Positions 1 through 11,200 are shown, numbered from the stretch's first letter. The stretch is 57,576 nt of DNA from Candidatus Hydrogenedentota bacterium (GCA_020848835.1 JADLHJ010000093.1:1-57576); one strand, 5' to 3'. Notes: generated by a model not told the origin, from the letters alone. Program-made: numbers and translations.

Positions 1-130
1 CTCGGTACGCACTTCCCAGATCGACGTAGAGCGCCGCAGCTTCGCTCCGCGCGGCATCGAACACGCATCAGGTGTTAGCGAATTCTGACAAACCGCCCAT
101 CTTCCAAGACTTCGTAACCCGTTACAATTT

Positions 131-159
131 ATTGTAGTATACGTCCCTATCCTTGTCAA
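131..159 (-). promoter_or_regulatory. Sigma-70-type promoter reading out of the window to the left
   Basis: On the minus strand there is a perfect TTGACA (154-159), a 17-bp spacer and TACAAT (131-136), a near-consensus pair. Transcription would start near 124 and leave the window, so the gene it serves is not visible. The -35 lies within the right arm of an inverted repeat. Confidence 0.65.
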
Positions 160-180
160 TAATAAAATCGGGTTGACAAG
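152..180. repeat. 8-bp inverted repeat overlapping a -35 box
   Basis: CTTGTCAA (152-159) and TTGACAAG (173-180) are perfect inverted arms around a 13-bp AT-rich centre. One arm is the -35 of the promoter at 131-159. The position fits an operator for a dimeric repressor. No U-run follows it on either strand, so it does not look like an intrinsic terminator. Confidence 0.45.
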
Positions 181-216
181 TATTTTCGACAAACTTCACC
201 GCTTTTCTGGTATTCG

Positions 217-1605
217 CTATGGCCGGCCTTCTTCTATGTCGGCCGCACAACGGAAACCGTAGTCTTCCCGTTTGTTTGTCACCAAGTCGTAACGCCGGGT
301 CATACAACGGGCTTCAAACTGGCCCGTCTTGAACGATCCACCGCGCAGTACGCGGAACAACTGGCCGTAATCTTTCTCAATTTGCGTGTTGCCCGGATAC
401 GCGGAATACCAGCTTGAGGTCCATTCGTACACGTTACCGGACATATCAAGACAACCGTAGGGCGACGCACCGGCCCGGAACTTGCCCACGGGCAACGCGC
501 GCAAATTCAGTTGGCCGGAGTTGACGTTCGCGAGTTCGGCGTTCCATGCATTGCCCCAGGGGTACTCGCGGGCGTCGGCACCGCGTGCCGCCTTTTCCCA
601 TTCAATTTCAGTGGGCAACCGCTTTTTCGCCAGCCGCGCGAACTCAGTCGCCTGCTCCCATGTGACGCCGGTCACTGGATACTCGTCCTGGTTTTCGGGA
701 TATTCATGCGATGAAACGATCGCCTTATACTCTGCGTTGGTCACTTCGTATTTATCGATGTAAAACGCTTCCACGTGAAGTTTCTGCTTGGGCCGTTCGT
801 CCGGCGATTTATCATCCGTACCCATTGTGAACTCGCCCGCGGGGATCAACACCATGCCCTGCGGGACCGCGCCTTCTTTCAGAATCAAATTCACGGTCGA
901 GGTCGATGCGGGTACCACATCGACCACTTCTTCACCCTGAATGTAGCCCCCTTTGTACACGGCCACGGTGTATACACCGGGAGTGACCGGAAAGCGCGCG
1001 GGCGTCTTTTCCTTCTGCAGCACGTTATTCAAATATATGGACGCCGAGGTCGGCGTTGAAAACACTTCGATCTGGCTACCGCGCGCTTTGAGCTGGAGCA
1101 GTTTGGTGTACTTGTAGCCCGCGCGGACTTCTATCGTCTCCGTCGTGGGTTCGTATTTATCCAAGTGCGCTTCGAACTTGTGCACGCCTTCCGGCAAACG
1201 GTAATCGACGATCGGCGTCGTGCCCAGGGGCGTGCCGTCGTTTAGGTATACCGTTGCGCGCGGCGGAACCGATTCAATTGTCACAGTACCGACCAGTCGA
1301 TCCAGGTTCAGCGAGGCGGTCTTAATGCCCGACTCGGGAATCGTGTACGTGTCGTAGGCGCGTTTGAACCCCTCGAGGTTGACCTCGACCAGCACCGGTC
1401 CCGGCGGCAACCCCAGTATCCGCGCGGGAGTCTTCCCGTAGGGCTGGCCGTTGATGCTTACCGTTGCACCGGGTTCGGGCTGCGTCTCCACAACCAATTC
1501 GGTCTCGAACACCGGGTTTTCATTTTTGCACCCGGTCGACAGCGCGACAACCGCAAGCGCGCAATACAGCACGCTCCACCTATGTCGTGGTCGCAATCTT
1601 GTCAC
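217..1605 (-). CDS. Lipoprotein with three PEGA domains and a SUMF1 (FGE-like) domain
   Basis: A 462-residue exported lipoprotein. The start is GTG, with GGGAG seven bases upstream. A signal peptide ends in a lipobox with Cys26 (LSTGC), so it is probably tethered to a membrane. Three PEGA repeats occupy about residues 36-248. PEGA domains are small beta-domains common in surface proteins. Residues about 250-457 form a SUMF1/formylglycine-generating-enzyme fold, with the recognisable GMVLIPAGEFTMG start, RLPTEIEWEKAARG, GNVYEW, and an RVLRGGSF...YGFRCA end. The Cys pair used by true formylglycine-generating enzymes after GGSF is missing: Thr and Ala occupy those positions. It is therefore probably a binding or structural domain rather than a sulfatase activator. 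It is the last gene of the pilus-like operon, 156 bp after its neighbour. Confidence 0.85.
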   Translation of the reverse strand: MTRLRPRHRWSVLYCALAVVALSTGCKNENPVFETELVVETQPEPGATVSINGQPYGKTPARILGLPPGPVLVEVNLEGFKRAYDTYTIPESGIKTASLNLDRLVGTVTIESVPPRATVYLNDGTPLGTTPIVDYRLPEGVHKFEAHLDKYEPTTETIEVRAGYKYTKLLQLKARGSQIEVFSTPTSASIYLNNVLQKEKTPARFPVTPGVYTVAVYKGGYIQGEEVVDVVPASTSTVNLILKEGAVPQGMVLIPAGEFTMGTDDKSPDERPKQKLHVEAFYIDKYEVTNAEYKAIVSSHEYPENQDEYPVTGVTWEQATEFARLAKKRLPTEIEWEKAARGADAREYPWGNAWNAELANVNSGQLNLRALPVGKFRAGASPYGCLDMSGNVYEWTSSWYSAYPGNTQIEKDYGQLFRVLRGGSFKTGQFEARCMTRRYDLVTNKREDYGFRCAADIEEGRP

Positions 1606-1710
1606 GAGTTCGCTCCCACACCCCGTATCGGCGCGATATCTACCACACGCATCCGCTGTAGACCGTTCTCGGTTGACCTTCTATGTGTATTAAACCGCAA
1701 TGGTCCTATG

Positions 1711-1726
1711 CGGCGCAAGGGCTTGC
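1711..1726. repeat. Small perfect hairpin between two genes
   Basis: GCGCAAG, two bases, then CTTGCGC form a 7-bp stem in the 156-bp gap before the PEGA-SUMF1 gene. No U-run follows, so it is more likely an mRNA processing or stability element than a terminator. Confidence 0.3.
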
Positions 1727-1761
1727 GCACATTTTCTCGATTCAACTGTGAAACCCGCGAG

Positions 1762-4700
1762 CTATTCGCGGCCTTGTTCCTTGATCGGCTGCTTGTTTGC
1801 GTCTTCCGGGGACATCACAAAGTCACCCACGCCTGCGGGCACCACCACAAAATAGGCGGATGCCGGGGTAGGATCGACGACGGGCACCCCGTCTATGTAA
1901 TAGGCTGCCGCAGTAAACAGATACGTTACGGCCGAGTTGGGATTACCAAGCGCGCCAAGGTTAAGTTGCGGAACAATATCCGGGAAGTCGGGCACGAAGG
2001 TCGGTCCGGGGGCGATACGGGGTACTACATCGGAATTCGACACAAACGGCCCAATCGGACGCTGGGGATTGTTTATACCGGGGTCAGGATCCCCTGCCTG
2101 ATACCGCTGCGTCTGCAATCCATCCTCATGGAACGTCCACCCAGCAAAGAACGGTCCCGGCGCGTCACCATTTGAATTGATTGACACGGCGTAACGCGCG
2201 CGCAATTGCGGGTTGTAGGGCACGATCGGGTTGTCGCCGAAGACGGGTTCGCCGCCGTCGATGACCCCGTTGCTGTTGAGGTCATACCACAACTCGAGGC
2301 TCACGTTCGTGTCGGGCGCCTGCTGATTCGTGAAGAAGAAGGTCTTCGCGTTGGGTGGAAGTGCGTCTACGTTGATCGTTGTGGGATCGAAACGCAACGG
2401 TTCGACGTTGCCCGCTTCGTCCGCGCCGAGCAACACGATCATGACATACAGATTGTTGAGCGCGGCCAGTTGTACGGGCGTCAAGTCTTCACGCAATGAA
2501 ATGAGCGGATCGAGGCTCCAATCGGACCAGCCCAGGCCGGAATCGACGTAGGGGCCTTCGCAGGTGGCGCTGGTGTAGAGCCCATACGTGAATGCTGGCA
2601 ACGGATAGCCGGTAATGCCAGGGCGGCTGCCGAGGAGGCGCGCCTGAAACACGGGATCGGGCGCGACTTCGCAGTTCGACGGGCCGGACAGCGAACTCGC
2701 CACGTCGTACATCCACCACAGTTGCAGCGGATCGAACAGCGTGTCGTAGATCTGCGGCGTGTCTTCCGTACCTGCCAAGCCGGTCGCGTTCACGGCGAGG
2801 TCTTCGCCGACAAAGAGCGCGTTAACATGCCACACCTGACTTGCGGCGGCGGGCGCCAGATCAAATATCTGCCAATCGACCGTGAGCATGTCGTTGCCAG
2901 GGTCGTCTATCGCGCCAGGTGACGGCACGGAGTCTCCGGGATACAGCGTCGGATCGAACACGCCTTCGTTATCAGGGAGATCAGCCGTGCCCGGCCTGTT
3001 GGCTGTAGTAAACGTCGCAGTCTTTGCGGCGCCGACTGTCAGGCCAATCGTCGCGTCCGGATACCAACGGCCATAGCCCTGCAACAGGATATTTTCGTCG
3101 GCCGCACTATCGTCGGCTTCTGTGAGTGCGGCTGGCGACGGCAGCGGGAAGCCTGCCACCTGTCGAATCAGGGATCCCGTGTAGAAATCCAACCCCGGAA
3201 TCGCGCGCTGCGGGTTCGCGTTCGGATTCGTCACCGGCGGATCGATAAATACCATGCGAATGCCGATGTCGAGAGTCTCTCCGTTCAATACGGTCGGCAG
3301 CGGATCGGGATACCAGTTCGCGATGCTGCCGTGGTTGAACATCACCTGCAAGCCATTTTCAATTGTCGGCACCACATCTCGGAAGTAGATTCCGCCATCA
3401 TCCGCAGGCCAATTCGCCGCGTCGGGCGGATCGGCGAGCGAAGGACGATAGGGCGTCGCGTTGGGATCTGGATAGCCCGCAGGATGAAATGGTGGAGCAC
3501 TGATGTCAATCGCCGACAATGTATCGTTCGTCGGCGGACTGATTACAACACTTCCCGCGAAGATGTCGTCGTAGAGGACCGCGCCGCCGTATGCTTCAAG
3601 GAACATGCGCGGGGGCACGGTATCGATCAGGAAATGGCGGCCGGTGATTGCGTCGCCGCTGATGACACCGCCGTCCGTGAGATGATCGGAATCTGGCGCA
3701 AGGATTGCGGCGGGGGCTTCCTGCGAGTTCGCAAGCCCGATGATGTTCGATCCATTTTGCATGTAGATCGCCGCGTGACCGTCGGCGATTAGATCGTCCG
3801 GCGCGATGCCGTCGCCGCTGACGCCGGACAAGCCGTCGCGTTCATCGATCAGTGTCCTGATCGAATCCTGGTTGGTGTAAATGTAGTAACCGTTCCCGGG
3901 GTTCTGATAAAGCTGCAGATCGATGCGGTCCGCCGCATCGCGCGGGTCGCCGCCTTGCGGCACGATGAAAGGCGTGCCGCCGCAGTTGCCCGTGTACTGC
4001 AATTCGATAGTAAGCTGATTCGGCGCGGTGACGCCCACAGGGTTTGGCGTAACGCGCGCGAAGTACCACGAACAAATCTCGAGCTCGGCGGCTTCGAGAA
4101 TTTCGTCCGCACCAATCTCAGGACCGTCGCCGCTGGGCCGCGCGTCCAGTTCAAAATCTGTCAGCGTGTAGGGTTCGCCGTCGGTGAATGTGCCGGCGGT
4201 ATTCAGCAGCGGGTGCGCGACGGGATCCGGAAACAGTTTGCCGACCCACGGCGTGCGCAGGATAACGGGTTCAACCGAGATGCTGCCCGCGCCGGGCGAC
4301 ACGTTGATGTAGTCGTCCTGATTGTTGAGATAGACGTCGTTGAACAACAGCTCGGGCGTGAGGATTTCCATGTCGCCGCGCGCATCGCTGAAGACCAGGA
4401 ACGGCTCAGGCGGCGCGCTGGTGAGGCTAGCTGCGTCTGCACTGCCCACCAAAACGGTATCTGCCTTATTCTGCACGGTGACGCCCATGGTTGCCACGCC
4501 AGCGGTGTAGTCGGTCGCGTCCAGTATCGTCGCGAGATCGGCGGTGGTGATTTCCACCGCGATTTCGTTCGGCGAGATCACGCGGATGCGCCCGGGATGT
4601 GTGCTGTCGTCCATCGCGAGCAAATCCACCGGCAACGCAATTCTGTCACTAAATGTGATCCGTACGTCGTCATCGAAGTTGTAGCCGTAGATCGTGATGA

Positions 4701-7700
4701 ACACGGATTCCACCGTCGCGGGCGGATTCGCGGAATCGAAGGTCTTGTGGTTTGGCGACAGATCGACGACGGTCGGCGCGCCGTCCATGTAATATGTGAA
4801 GCCGTCTACCAGTGTTGCTTCAACGAAATCGTCGGTGCGGATCACGGTAACGTCGTATATGCCCGGCAGGCCGTTAGGCGCGGCGGGAATTTGTAAGTCA
4901 ATTGTCGTTGCATTGTGGTTTGTAACAACTGCTTGCGAACTTCCGATCAAAACGATTGGCTCGGCAACGCCAAAATTGGTTCCCGTAATCTGCGCAGGAA
5001 ACGCACCGGTATCGCTGCCGCCCACCGGGCCCGTGTTCGGCGTGATAGTCGTAATGGTCGGCGCGGCAACCACATCGCGGAACGTTACGGCGCCCAGCAA
5101 TCGTGAGCGAAGCGGGTTAGTACCATCCGTCAACACGACGCCATTCACTGCGTCGAACTGTTCGACTACGACATCGACGGGAACATCGCGCGGAATCGTA
5201 AATATGGGTCCGGGATCGACCGCGTCGAGGTCGAGCACTTTCGTGATCTGCGCAATCGAATCAATCGAGTACGCGCCAGCTACCGCGCTGAGATCAAGTT
5301 CGTTGCCATTAATCGTTGCGTCGCCATCCAGCAGCACGCGCGTGTATACGCCTGAAGCGACCGGGCCAAGGAAGTTTTGCCCCGTGAACTGAATGGTCTG
5401 CGGCCCGTTGTCCGGCACGGTATTTGGGGTGACGGCGGAAACCTGCGGGAACTCGCCGGTGCCGCTGCGGCGATAGCTGTAAGCGTCTTCCGCGATCGTA
5501 TAGAGCAATTCGCCAGTCTGGTTTTCAGTAGTACCGATGGGGCTTTCAACGCGGATGTCCACCGGGCCAAACACGCCTTCAGGCTGGGTCGGCGCGGGGA
5601 ATTGGATCACGCCATTGTAATTACCTGGCGGGTTCGGCGCGGTGATAACCGTGATGCTTGCCGCAGGCACTTGCACTTCACCCACAAAGATGTTGTACGT
5701 GAGGCGGTAATTTTCAATGTCGAGCTGTATCACGTCCGTGGCCGCAACTGTCGCAATCGTCGCGGAATTGATTGCGAAATACACCGCACGGCCTGCGCCC
5801 GGTGCAAGGTTCGTGCGTACTTCGGTGTACACCAAATTGGTTGTATCAAACGGCGTCGTCGATACGCTGCCGCTTGCTGTGCCATCGTTCACGACATTGA
5901 TGGGGACGACGGAAACGCCGGCGGCAAGGCCAAGGCCATTTGTATCGGCGGGATACCCAAACACGATCTCACGTTGTGCGATCGGCTGGAGGTCGTCTCC
6001 AAATACCGTTGCTGTTGTGTTCTCAACCAGATCTACATCGAAATCCAGCCCATGCCCTAGCAGGCTCAGCGTCGTTGCCGTTCCGCGCTCGACAAAGTTC
6101 GATACGCGCCATGGCAATGCATCGAGGCCCGGCGTGCTGTCCGCAAAGTACGAGAAGCCGCGCGGGAGAATGTCGTTCAATCCGTCGGGGTTGATGACTT
6201 CGACGTCGTACACGCCGCCGCCGCCGAACTCGGAGACAGGGATGACAATATCGGTGATGCGGTTTGCGGTGAGGGATGCGTAGGGGCATACGATGCCGCC
6301 GATCTTCACAACCGCGCCCGTGACAAAATTCGCGCCGAGGATATCCGGTAGTTCCGCGGTTGTGCCCGCACTTCCGGCAGTCGTATCGATTCTATTCGGA
6401 ATGATCGAAGTAATATCCGGGCCGAGGCCGAAACCAGCGCGGTATTCGTATTCTTCCAAGGGACCGGCGGGTGATACCTGAGCGGTCAGGTTGTTGCGCA
6501 CGTATACGTCCACGCGATTTGCGGTGGTGCTCGAAGGTACGCGCACAAAAAGACGTCCAGACGAAATCCACTGCACACGCGGCGATTGTTCGTTCGCGTC
6601 GAGGATATCGTCGTCATCGATATCGAAGAATACGTCTACATCGCGGTCGAAAAACGCGCCGAGCACGTACACATCGATCGCGCTTTCATCCACGCCCGCG
6701 GTCGTCGTGTTGTTGATGGGGCCCCAACCCGGATCGACCTGCCACACGATCGGCACGGGAGGTGTCCCGAGAAGATCGGCGGTGTAGGTGAAACCGTTTG
6801 GAACGACGATCTGCGCGCCATCGCCGCGTTGCAGCGTTACATCGATTTGGCCGGGAATGCCGTTGTACGCAGGCGGCAACTGCACGTCAGAAAGCTGCGC
6901 GTCGGTCTGCGCGCCGTAAGGCGGTATCGCCGCGGTCCCCGGATTTGCTGGCGGGCCGAAGGACACCAGCGTGGTTGCGCCTTCCACCAGATTAGAACCA
7001 AAGATATTTACGTCGATTGGATTGCCCGTAGCGACGTCCAATCCATCCAGTGGCCCAAAGTCAGGATCGATAAAGGCGTTGTCTTCAAAAACAATCCCGC
7101 CTTCACCGGTGCCCGTGCCGTTTTGATAGACAAGCGTATTCCGCACGCTCACCGTGTTGCCCGAGCTGACGAACACGCCACTGTCGTCGTTGCCAACGAT
7201 TGTGCAATGCAGAATGTCTGCGTCCGCGAGGCCTGGGCCGGCGCCATCGATAATGCTGATGCCGTTGCCGCCGTTTTCGCTGATGCTGCAGTTCACGATC
7301 AGCGGACGCGCCGACCCTTCGACCGCAACGCCTGCATCTCCCGCAGCCGCGCCGTTTTCACGAATGTACAAGCGATTCAGCACCGGCTCGATCTTTGCCG
7401 TTGTGTCCGAACCGCCATTGACACGAATGCCGCGGTCGCCACCGGTAAAGGTGAGCCCTTCGATGATCAACCGATCGCGATCCACTCCGGCATCGCGCGA
7501 TTCGGGCGTTGAACCGTCAATCGTCAACACCGCGCCCGTGCCGGGACCTTGAATTATCGTGCTGAAAGGCCCATCGCTGGATAGCACCAGGACGAACGCG
7601 TCCGCCGGGGTGAGCAGTGCATCATCGGGCACGAGGATCGGCACAGCGACATTCGCCAGTGCGCCGGTGAAATTCACGTCGTAAGGGCCGCCGTCGGGAC

Positions 7701-8196
7701 CGGTGACGGTGACATTGCCCGTGCCGATGGTTGTCAACGCTTCGAGGGCGGTCTGTACTTCCGCGGCCGTCGCGTCGAAATCAAGGTCTGTCGTGGTGTC
7801 CGTCGATCCGTCGAGCGGACTGGTAAACGACAACGTAAACGTGCCGCCGGTCGCGCCGGTTCCGGGAATGATTGTGATCGTCTGCTGCGTGTTGAACGCA
7901 AGACCGAGGATGCGCACGTTCGCGTCCGCGGGAATCGTGAAGTTTCCTACCCATGGTCCACCGGCAACGAGCAACAAAACCTGCTGATTGAGCACAACGG
8001 AATCCGCGACGGCATCGTCAATTGCTTCCTGCAAATCCGTATACGGCGAATTGTGGCCGCCCGTGGGGCAGTTGCCCGCGTTCTGGCACGCGACGAGGAT
8101 CGTCGATGGCGCCTGCGCAAACGCAGTTATCGGCGCCACGGCAAGCGCGACAATGCACGCCCACCGAAACAGTCGAGATACTTTTGTCGCGCACAT
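1762..8196 (-). CDS. Giant exported beta-helix and IPT/TIG protein (2144 residues)
   Basis: A very large secreted or surface protein of unknown function. Start: ATG at 8196 (or GTG at 8199), with AGGAG 6-9 bases upstream. A signal peptide ends near AFA|QA at about residue 28. Residues about 110-190 match a repeat I recognise from large planctomycete extracellular proteins (TAAEVQTALEAL, GNVTVTGPDGGPYDV). Residues about 235-385 look like a right-handed parallel beta-helix, with short coils of the type NCSISENGGNGISI. At least four IPT/TIG immunoglobulin-like domains follow, with the tell-tale ITSIIPN, VSAVTPN, ITTITPN and VVDLSPN starts between about residues 590 and 1230. The C-terminal half has no recognised domain, no membrane anchor and no PEP-CTERM or CFI-box tail. 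It lies 31 bp after the giant GspK-like gene in the same operon, so it may be a cargo or adhesin of that system. Confidence 0.8.
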   Translation of the reverse strand: MCATKVSRLFRWACIVALAVAPITAFAQAPSTILVACQNAGNCPTGGHNSPYTDLQEAIDDAVADSVVLNQQVLLLVAGGPWVGNFTIPADANVRILGLAFNTQQTITIIPGTGATGGTFTLSFTSPLDGSTDTTTDLDFDATAAEVQTALEALTTIGTGNVTVTGPDGGPYDVNFTGALANVAVPILVPDDALLTPADAFVLVLSSDGPFSTIIQGPGTGAVLTIDGSTPESRDAGVDRDRLIIEGLTFTGGDRGIRVNGGSDTTAKIEPVLNRLYIRENGAAAGDAGVAVEGSARPLIVNCSISENGGNGISIIDGAGPGLADADILHCTIVGNDDSGVFVSSGNTVSVRNTLVYQNGTGTGEGGIVFEDNAFIDPDFGPLDGLDVATGNPIDVNIFGSNLVEGATTLVSFGPPANPGTAAIPPYGAQTDAQLSDVQLPPAYNGIPGQIDVTLQRGDGAQIVVPNGFTYTADLLGTPPVPIVWQVDPGWGPINNTTTAGVDESAIDVYVLGAFFDRDVDVFFDIDDDDILDANEQSPRVQWISSGRLFVRVPSSTTANRVDVYVRNNLTAQVSPAGPLEEYEYRAGFGLGPDITSIIPNRIDTTAGSAGTTAELPDILGANFVTGAVVKIGGIVCPYASLTANRITDIVIPVSEFGGGGVYDVEVINPDGLNDILPRGFSYFADSTPGLDALPWRVSNFVERGTATTLSLLGHGLDFDVDLVENTTATVFGDDLQPIAQREIVFGYPADTNGLGLAAGVSVVPINVVNDGTASGSVSTTPFDTTNLVYTEVRTNLAPGAGRAVYFAINSATIATVAATDVIQLDIENYRLTYNIFVGEVQVPAASITVITAPNPPGNYNGVIQFPAPTQPEGVFGPVDIRVESPIGTTENQTGELLYTIAEDAYSYRRSGTGEFPQVSAVTPNTVPDNGPQTIQFTGQNFLGPVASGVYTRVLLDGDATINGNELDLSAVAGAYSIDSIAQITKVLDLDAVDPGPIFTIPRDVPVDVVVEQFDAVNGVVLTDGTNPLRSRLLGAVTFRDVVAAPTITTITPNTGPVGGSDTGAFPAQITGTNFGVAEPIVLIGSSQAVVTNHNATTIDLQIPAAPNGLPGIYDVTVIRTDDFVEATLVDGFTYYMDGAPTVVDLSPNHKTFDSANPPATVESVFITIYGYNFDDDVRITFSDRIALPVDLLAMDDSTHPGRIRVISPNEIAVEITTADLATILDATDYTAGVATMGVTVQNKADTVLVGSADAASLTSAPPEPFLVFSDARGDMEILTPELLFNDVYLNNQDDYINVSPGAGSISVEPVILRTPWVGKLFPDPVAHPLLNTAGTFTDGEPYTLTDFELDARPSGDGPEIGADEILEAAELEICSWYFARVTPNPVGVTAPNQLTIELQYTGNCGGTPFIVPQGGDPRDAADRIDLQLYQNPGNGYYIYTNQDSIRTLIDERDGLSGVSGDGIAPDDLIADGHAAIYMQNGSNIIGLANSQEAPAAILAPDSDHLTDGGVISGDAITGRHFLIDTVPPRMFLEAYGGAVLYDDIFAGSVVISPPTNDTLSAIDISAPPFHPAGYPDPNATPYRPSLADPPDAANWPADDGGIYFRDVVPTIENGLQVMFNHGSIANWYPDPLPTVLNGETLDIGIRMVFIDPPVTNPNANPQRAIPGLDFYTGSLIRQVAGFPLPSPAALTEADDSAADENILLQGYGRWYPDATIGLTVGAAKTATFTTANRPGTADLPDNEGVFDPTLYPGDSVPSPGAIDDPGNDMLTVDWQIFDLAPAAASQVWHVNALFVGEDLAVNATGLAGTEDTPQIYDTLFDPLQLWWMYDVASSLSGPSNCEVAPDPVFQARLLGSRPGITGYPLPAFTYGLYTSATCEGPYVDSGLGWSDWSLDPLISLREDLTPVQLAALNNLYVMIVLLGADEAGNVEPLRFDPTTINVDALPPNAKTFFFTNQQAPDTNVSLELWYDLNSNGVIDGGEPVFGDNPIVPYNPQLRARYAVSINSNGDAPGPFFAGWTFHEDGLQTQRYQAGDPDPGINNPQRPIGPFVSNSDVVPRIAPGPTFVPDFPDIVPQLNLGALGNPNSAVTYLFTAAAYYIDGVPVVDPTPASAYFVVVPAGVGDFVMSPEDANKQPIKEQGRE

Positions 8197-8230
8197 CACA
8201 TCACACTCCTAAAGCAACCACAAAATGGCA

Positions 8231-11200
8231 TTATCGTTCGTACACCGTGCGGAGTTTCTTTTCGCCGCTGATCACGAATTCGTTGTCGTCGCGCCAGTTC
8301 ACGATTCCGTCGCGGTTGTTGTCGAATGCGTAGCCGCTCTGCGCGGTGACGTAGATTTCAAAAGTGTCGGACACCGTGGTCACGCTGTTACCCATGCGCG
8401 CGTAGCGCTCTTTCAGTTCGTCGAACTGCTGCGCTTTCTGGAATGCATTGGGCGATGCGCCGTCATCCGTCGCGTATTGCGAGAGGATGCTCGGCATTAT
8501 CAGCATGGGCCGCGGACCAAACGCGCCTTCATCTCCAGCGACGACGAGTTCGCCGGGGCTTAACAGGTAGCGCCCGTCGTAGCGCACGGAGAAGTCGGGC
8601 TGCTGGTTCGCATCGTTATCAAGGTCAGACGGCGAATCTGGAAGGCCGTCGCTGTTGAAGTCCATGAACCGTTCACCACGCGCCAGGAACAGCGGATTCA
8701 GGAACTGCGGCGACGTGGGCCCGACGAGTTGCGTGGCGCGCGTAAGCACTGCGCCGTAGATGCTGGTGTTATAGGGCGCAGCCGTGCCGACGTCATCATT
8801 GTCGGCCCACGGCATTGGCGAGAACAGCCCGAGATCGGAACCTGCTGTCGCATCCGGTGTGTAAACGGACTTGAAACCCACCAGACCGGTCATCGGGTTG
8901 AAGATATCGGGATCGCCCGTGACGTTGTTGATGATTGGCTGGGTGAGGGCGGTGTTGATGTTGATACGGCCCGGCGTGCGGTCGCGCGACATGAGCACCA
9001 CGCGCGATACGGCGTTGACGTTGTCCGCACCCGGCGACGCCCAGTTGCGCACAAACACGCCGAGGAAATTGTTTTCAATCTTCACCACGCCGTAGTGCAC
9101 GGTGCCATCGCTCGCGGGCACGAGACCGCCCTTGAGCGGGAACTTCTCGCGCTGATCCTGCACTCCACTGCCGGGGCTTTGCGTGTTGAAGCCAAGCTCG
9201 ACCGTGTCGGGCATTCCAACCGTTGGGTTGGTAGGTGCGCGGCCGTCGATCCAGCATTTGCGATCGCCGTCTTTGTCCGTCAACACCTGAACATCGATTG
9301 CCAGGCGGCGGCGCAGTTGGCCGCTGCTTGGATCGAGTTTGAAGGGGAGCCAATCCTGGCGGCTCGCGTCGCGCAATTGCGATGACGCGAACAGCCCCGT
9401 CAGATCGGGCATGGTCACGACATAGAGATCGTATTCGCCATTCGGCAGACCGTCCGCGCCATCCCACACAAACAACGCCTCAGAGGGATACGGCGTAGTG
9501 GTTGCGGAGGTCGGCGGGTAGATGTCATGGCTCGGCTGTGTCTCCGGCCGGAAACCATCTGGATTGGTTGACACGTAAATTACCGCGCGGCGCTCGATCG
9601 GCCAACGTGCGGATGCGGGGCTCAAGGGATCCTGCAACAGCCAGTTGGTAGCGTTGTACGGCTGTACGTATCCGAGATCGGCATTGCGATACAGCGATGC
9701 CATCTGGATCGGGTAGCCCGGCCAATCAAACAGGTTCGGGTATTGCGGTGTTCCCGCCTGCGTAATCGTAATGGTCTGAAGACCTGCGAAGCTGTCGCTT
9801 TCCGGCTCCGACCCGTTTGGATCGAGCGATGCGAGGAACACGGGCGACCAGGACACGGGGGCGCGATAGGTGTGGTTGGTATCGATGTCGCTCGAACTCG
9901 GCGTCGATCCGTCCGCACGCTTCCATTCTGCGAGGTTCGTTAATCCTCCACCGGTAAGCGATCCCATGAATGGGTATAACGGATAGAAGTCCGCCTGTCC
10001 CACATTCAGCGAGATCGAATCGAAGGACGCGATGTCGATCAGCGCGCGCAGATCTTTCGGGAAATCCATGCCGATGGTTCCGCCTTTGAGTTGAGGCGGC
10101 AGATTCGGGAACGCAGGCACCAGGTTTTCCGGCACCACGGTCGGTCCCTGGACCGCTTCACGGCCCAGCAGATTGTGCTCGCGATCGGCGTAGGTGCGCG
10201 TCAAGGTCATATGCGGCACCGTGAGCAAATCGCCGGGGGAACGGAAGTTTGCGTTGCGCACACGCGCGCGCGACAACAGCAGGCGATTGTCGCCCATCAA
10301 CACATCCGGCACGACGGGACCGTCGTCGGACGCGAGACGCACGGTCGTCGCATCTGGGCCAAAGCGCAGATCGGACAACACGCGCTGGAAGAAGTTTGCG
10401 CGCAACGGCGATCCCGAGAAGCCGTGGCCAAAGAATAACTGGCCGGACAGCGACGTGAGAAGACCGGTGACAGGATCGTTGTACTGCAAGTCGCTCATCA
10501 TGCTGGCTTCGAACGGCGCGGCGGCCGCTTCGGTGTCGAAGAACCAGCGGTTCGTGCCGGGGGCCCAATCGTCGTAGTTGCCGTCGGTGGCCGTCCAGCG
10601 GTTGGCCACACCGAAACGATCGCCGGGGAACAACGGGTGTTTGCGTTCGAGCGAACGGTAGAAATCGACGCCCATCGTGTTTTCCGGCCACGCGCGCGGA
10701 TTCCCGTTGGAATCGCCGAGCACCGGCACTTCCATGCGGAAACGCGATTGGTACGTATCGTTCCCGCCGACGACGGTGAACATGGACATCACGTCGTCCG
10801 GCGCACGGTTCTCGACGTCGTTCTGATTGTAGGTCACGCGATCGACGACGAAGTTTTCTTCGGGCAGTCCGGCGTAGAGGGTCACGCGCACGTTATCGCC
10901 GGGGTAGAAGCGGCGTTCGGTGAACTCTTTCCATTCCGGCATCGTGTCGTCGTTTGCGATTTGGTCAAGACCCTTCACCCAACTTGGTTCGTTTGCGAAC
11001 AGCATGGATGTTGGGAAGCGGCTGAAGGATCCCGGCACGGGGTTCAGCGCGGCAAGGAGCGGGTCAAATTGTGAGAAGCGAGGCACCGCGCCTTCGTCTA
11101 CGCCTTCGGAAATATTGAAACCTTCGCTCTCTGCATAATCGTCGATAAGACCGTTGGCGGTTGGGTTGTCCACTCCGTCGCGCCCTTCGTCAATGAGACC

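Larger units (their letters stand above)
1..216. other. Left-edge non-coding stretch
   Basis: No gene is assigned between the window edge and the stop codon of the PEGA-SUMF1 gene. A short plus-strand open frame runs from the edge to a stop near 98, and could be the tail of a gene starting outside the window. On the minus strand, a short open frame begins with GTG near 67 and runs off the left edge. Neither has enough length to identify. The stretch holds a strong minus-strand promoter and an inverted repeat, listed separately. Confidence 0.4.

Noticed and set aside
217..1605. Calling the SUMF1 protein a formylglycine-generating enzyme
   Set aside because: The two Cys residues needed for copper binding and catalysis after the GGSF motif are absent.
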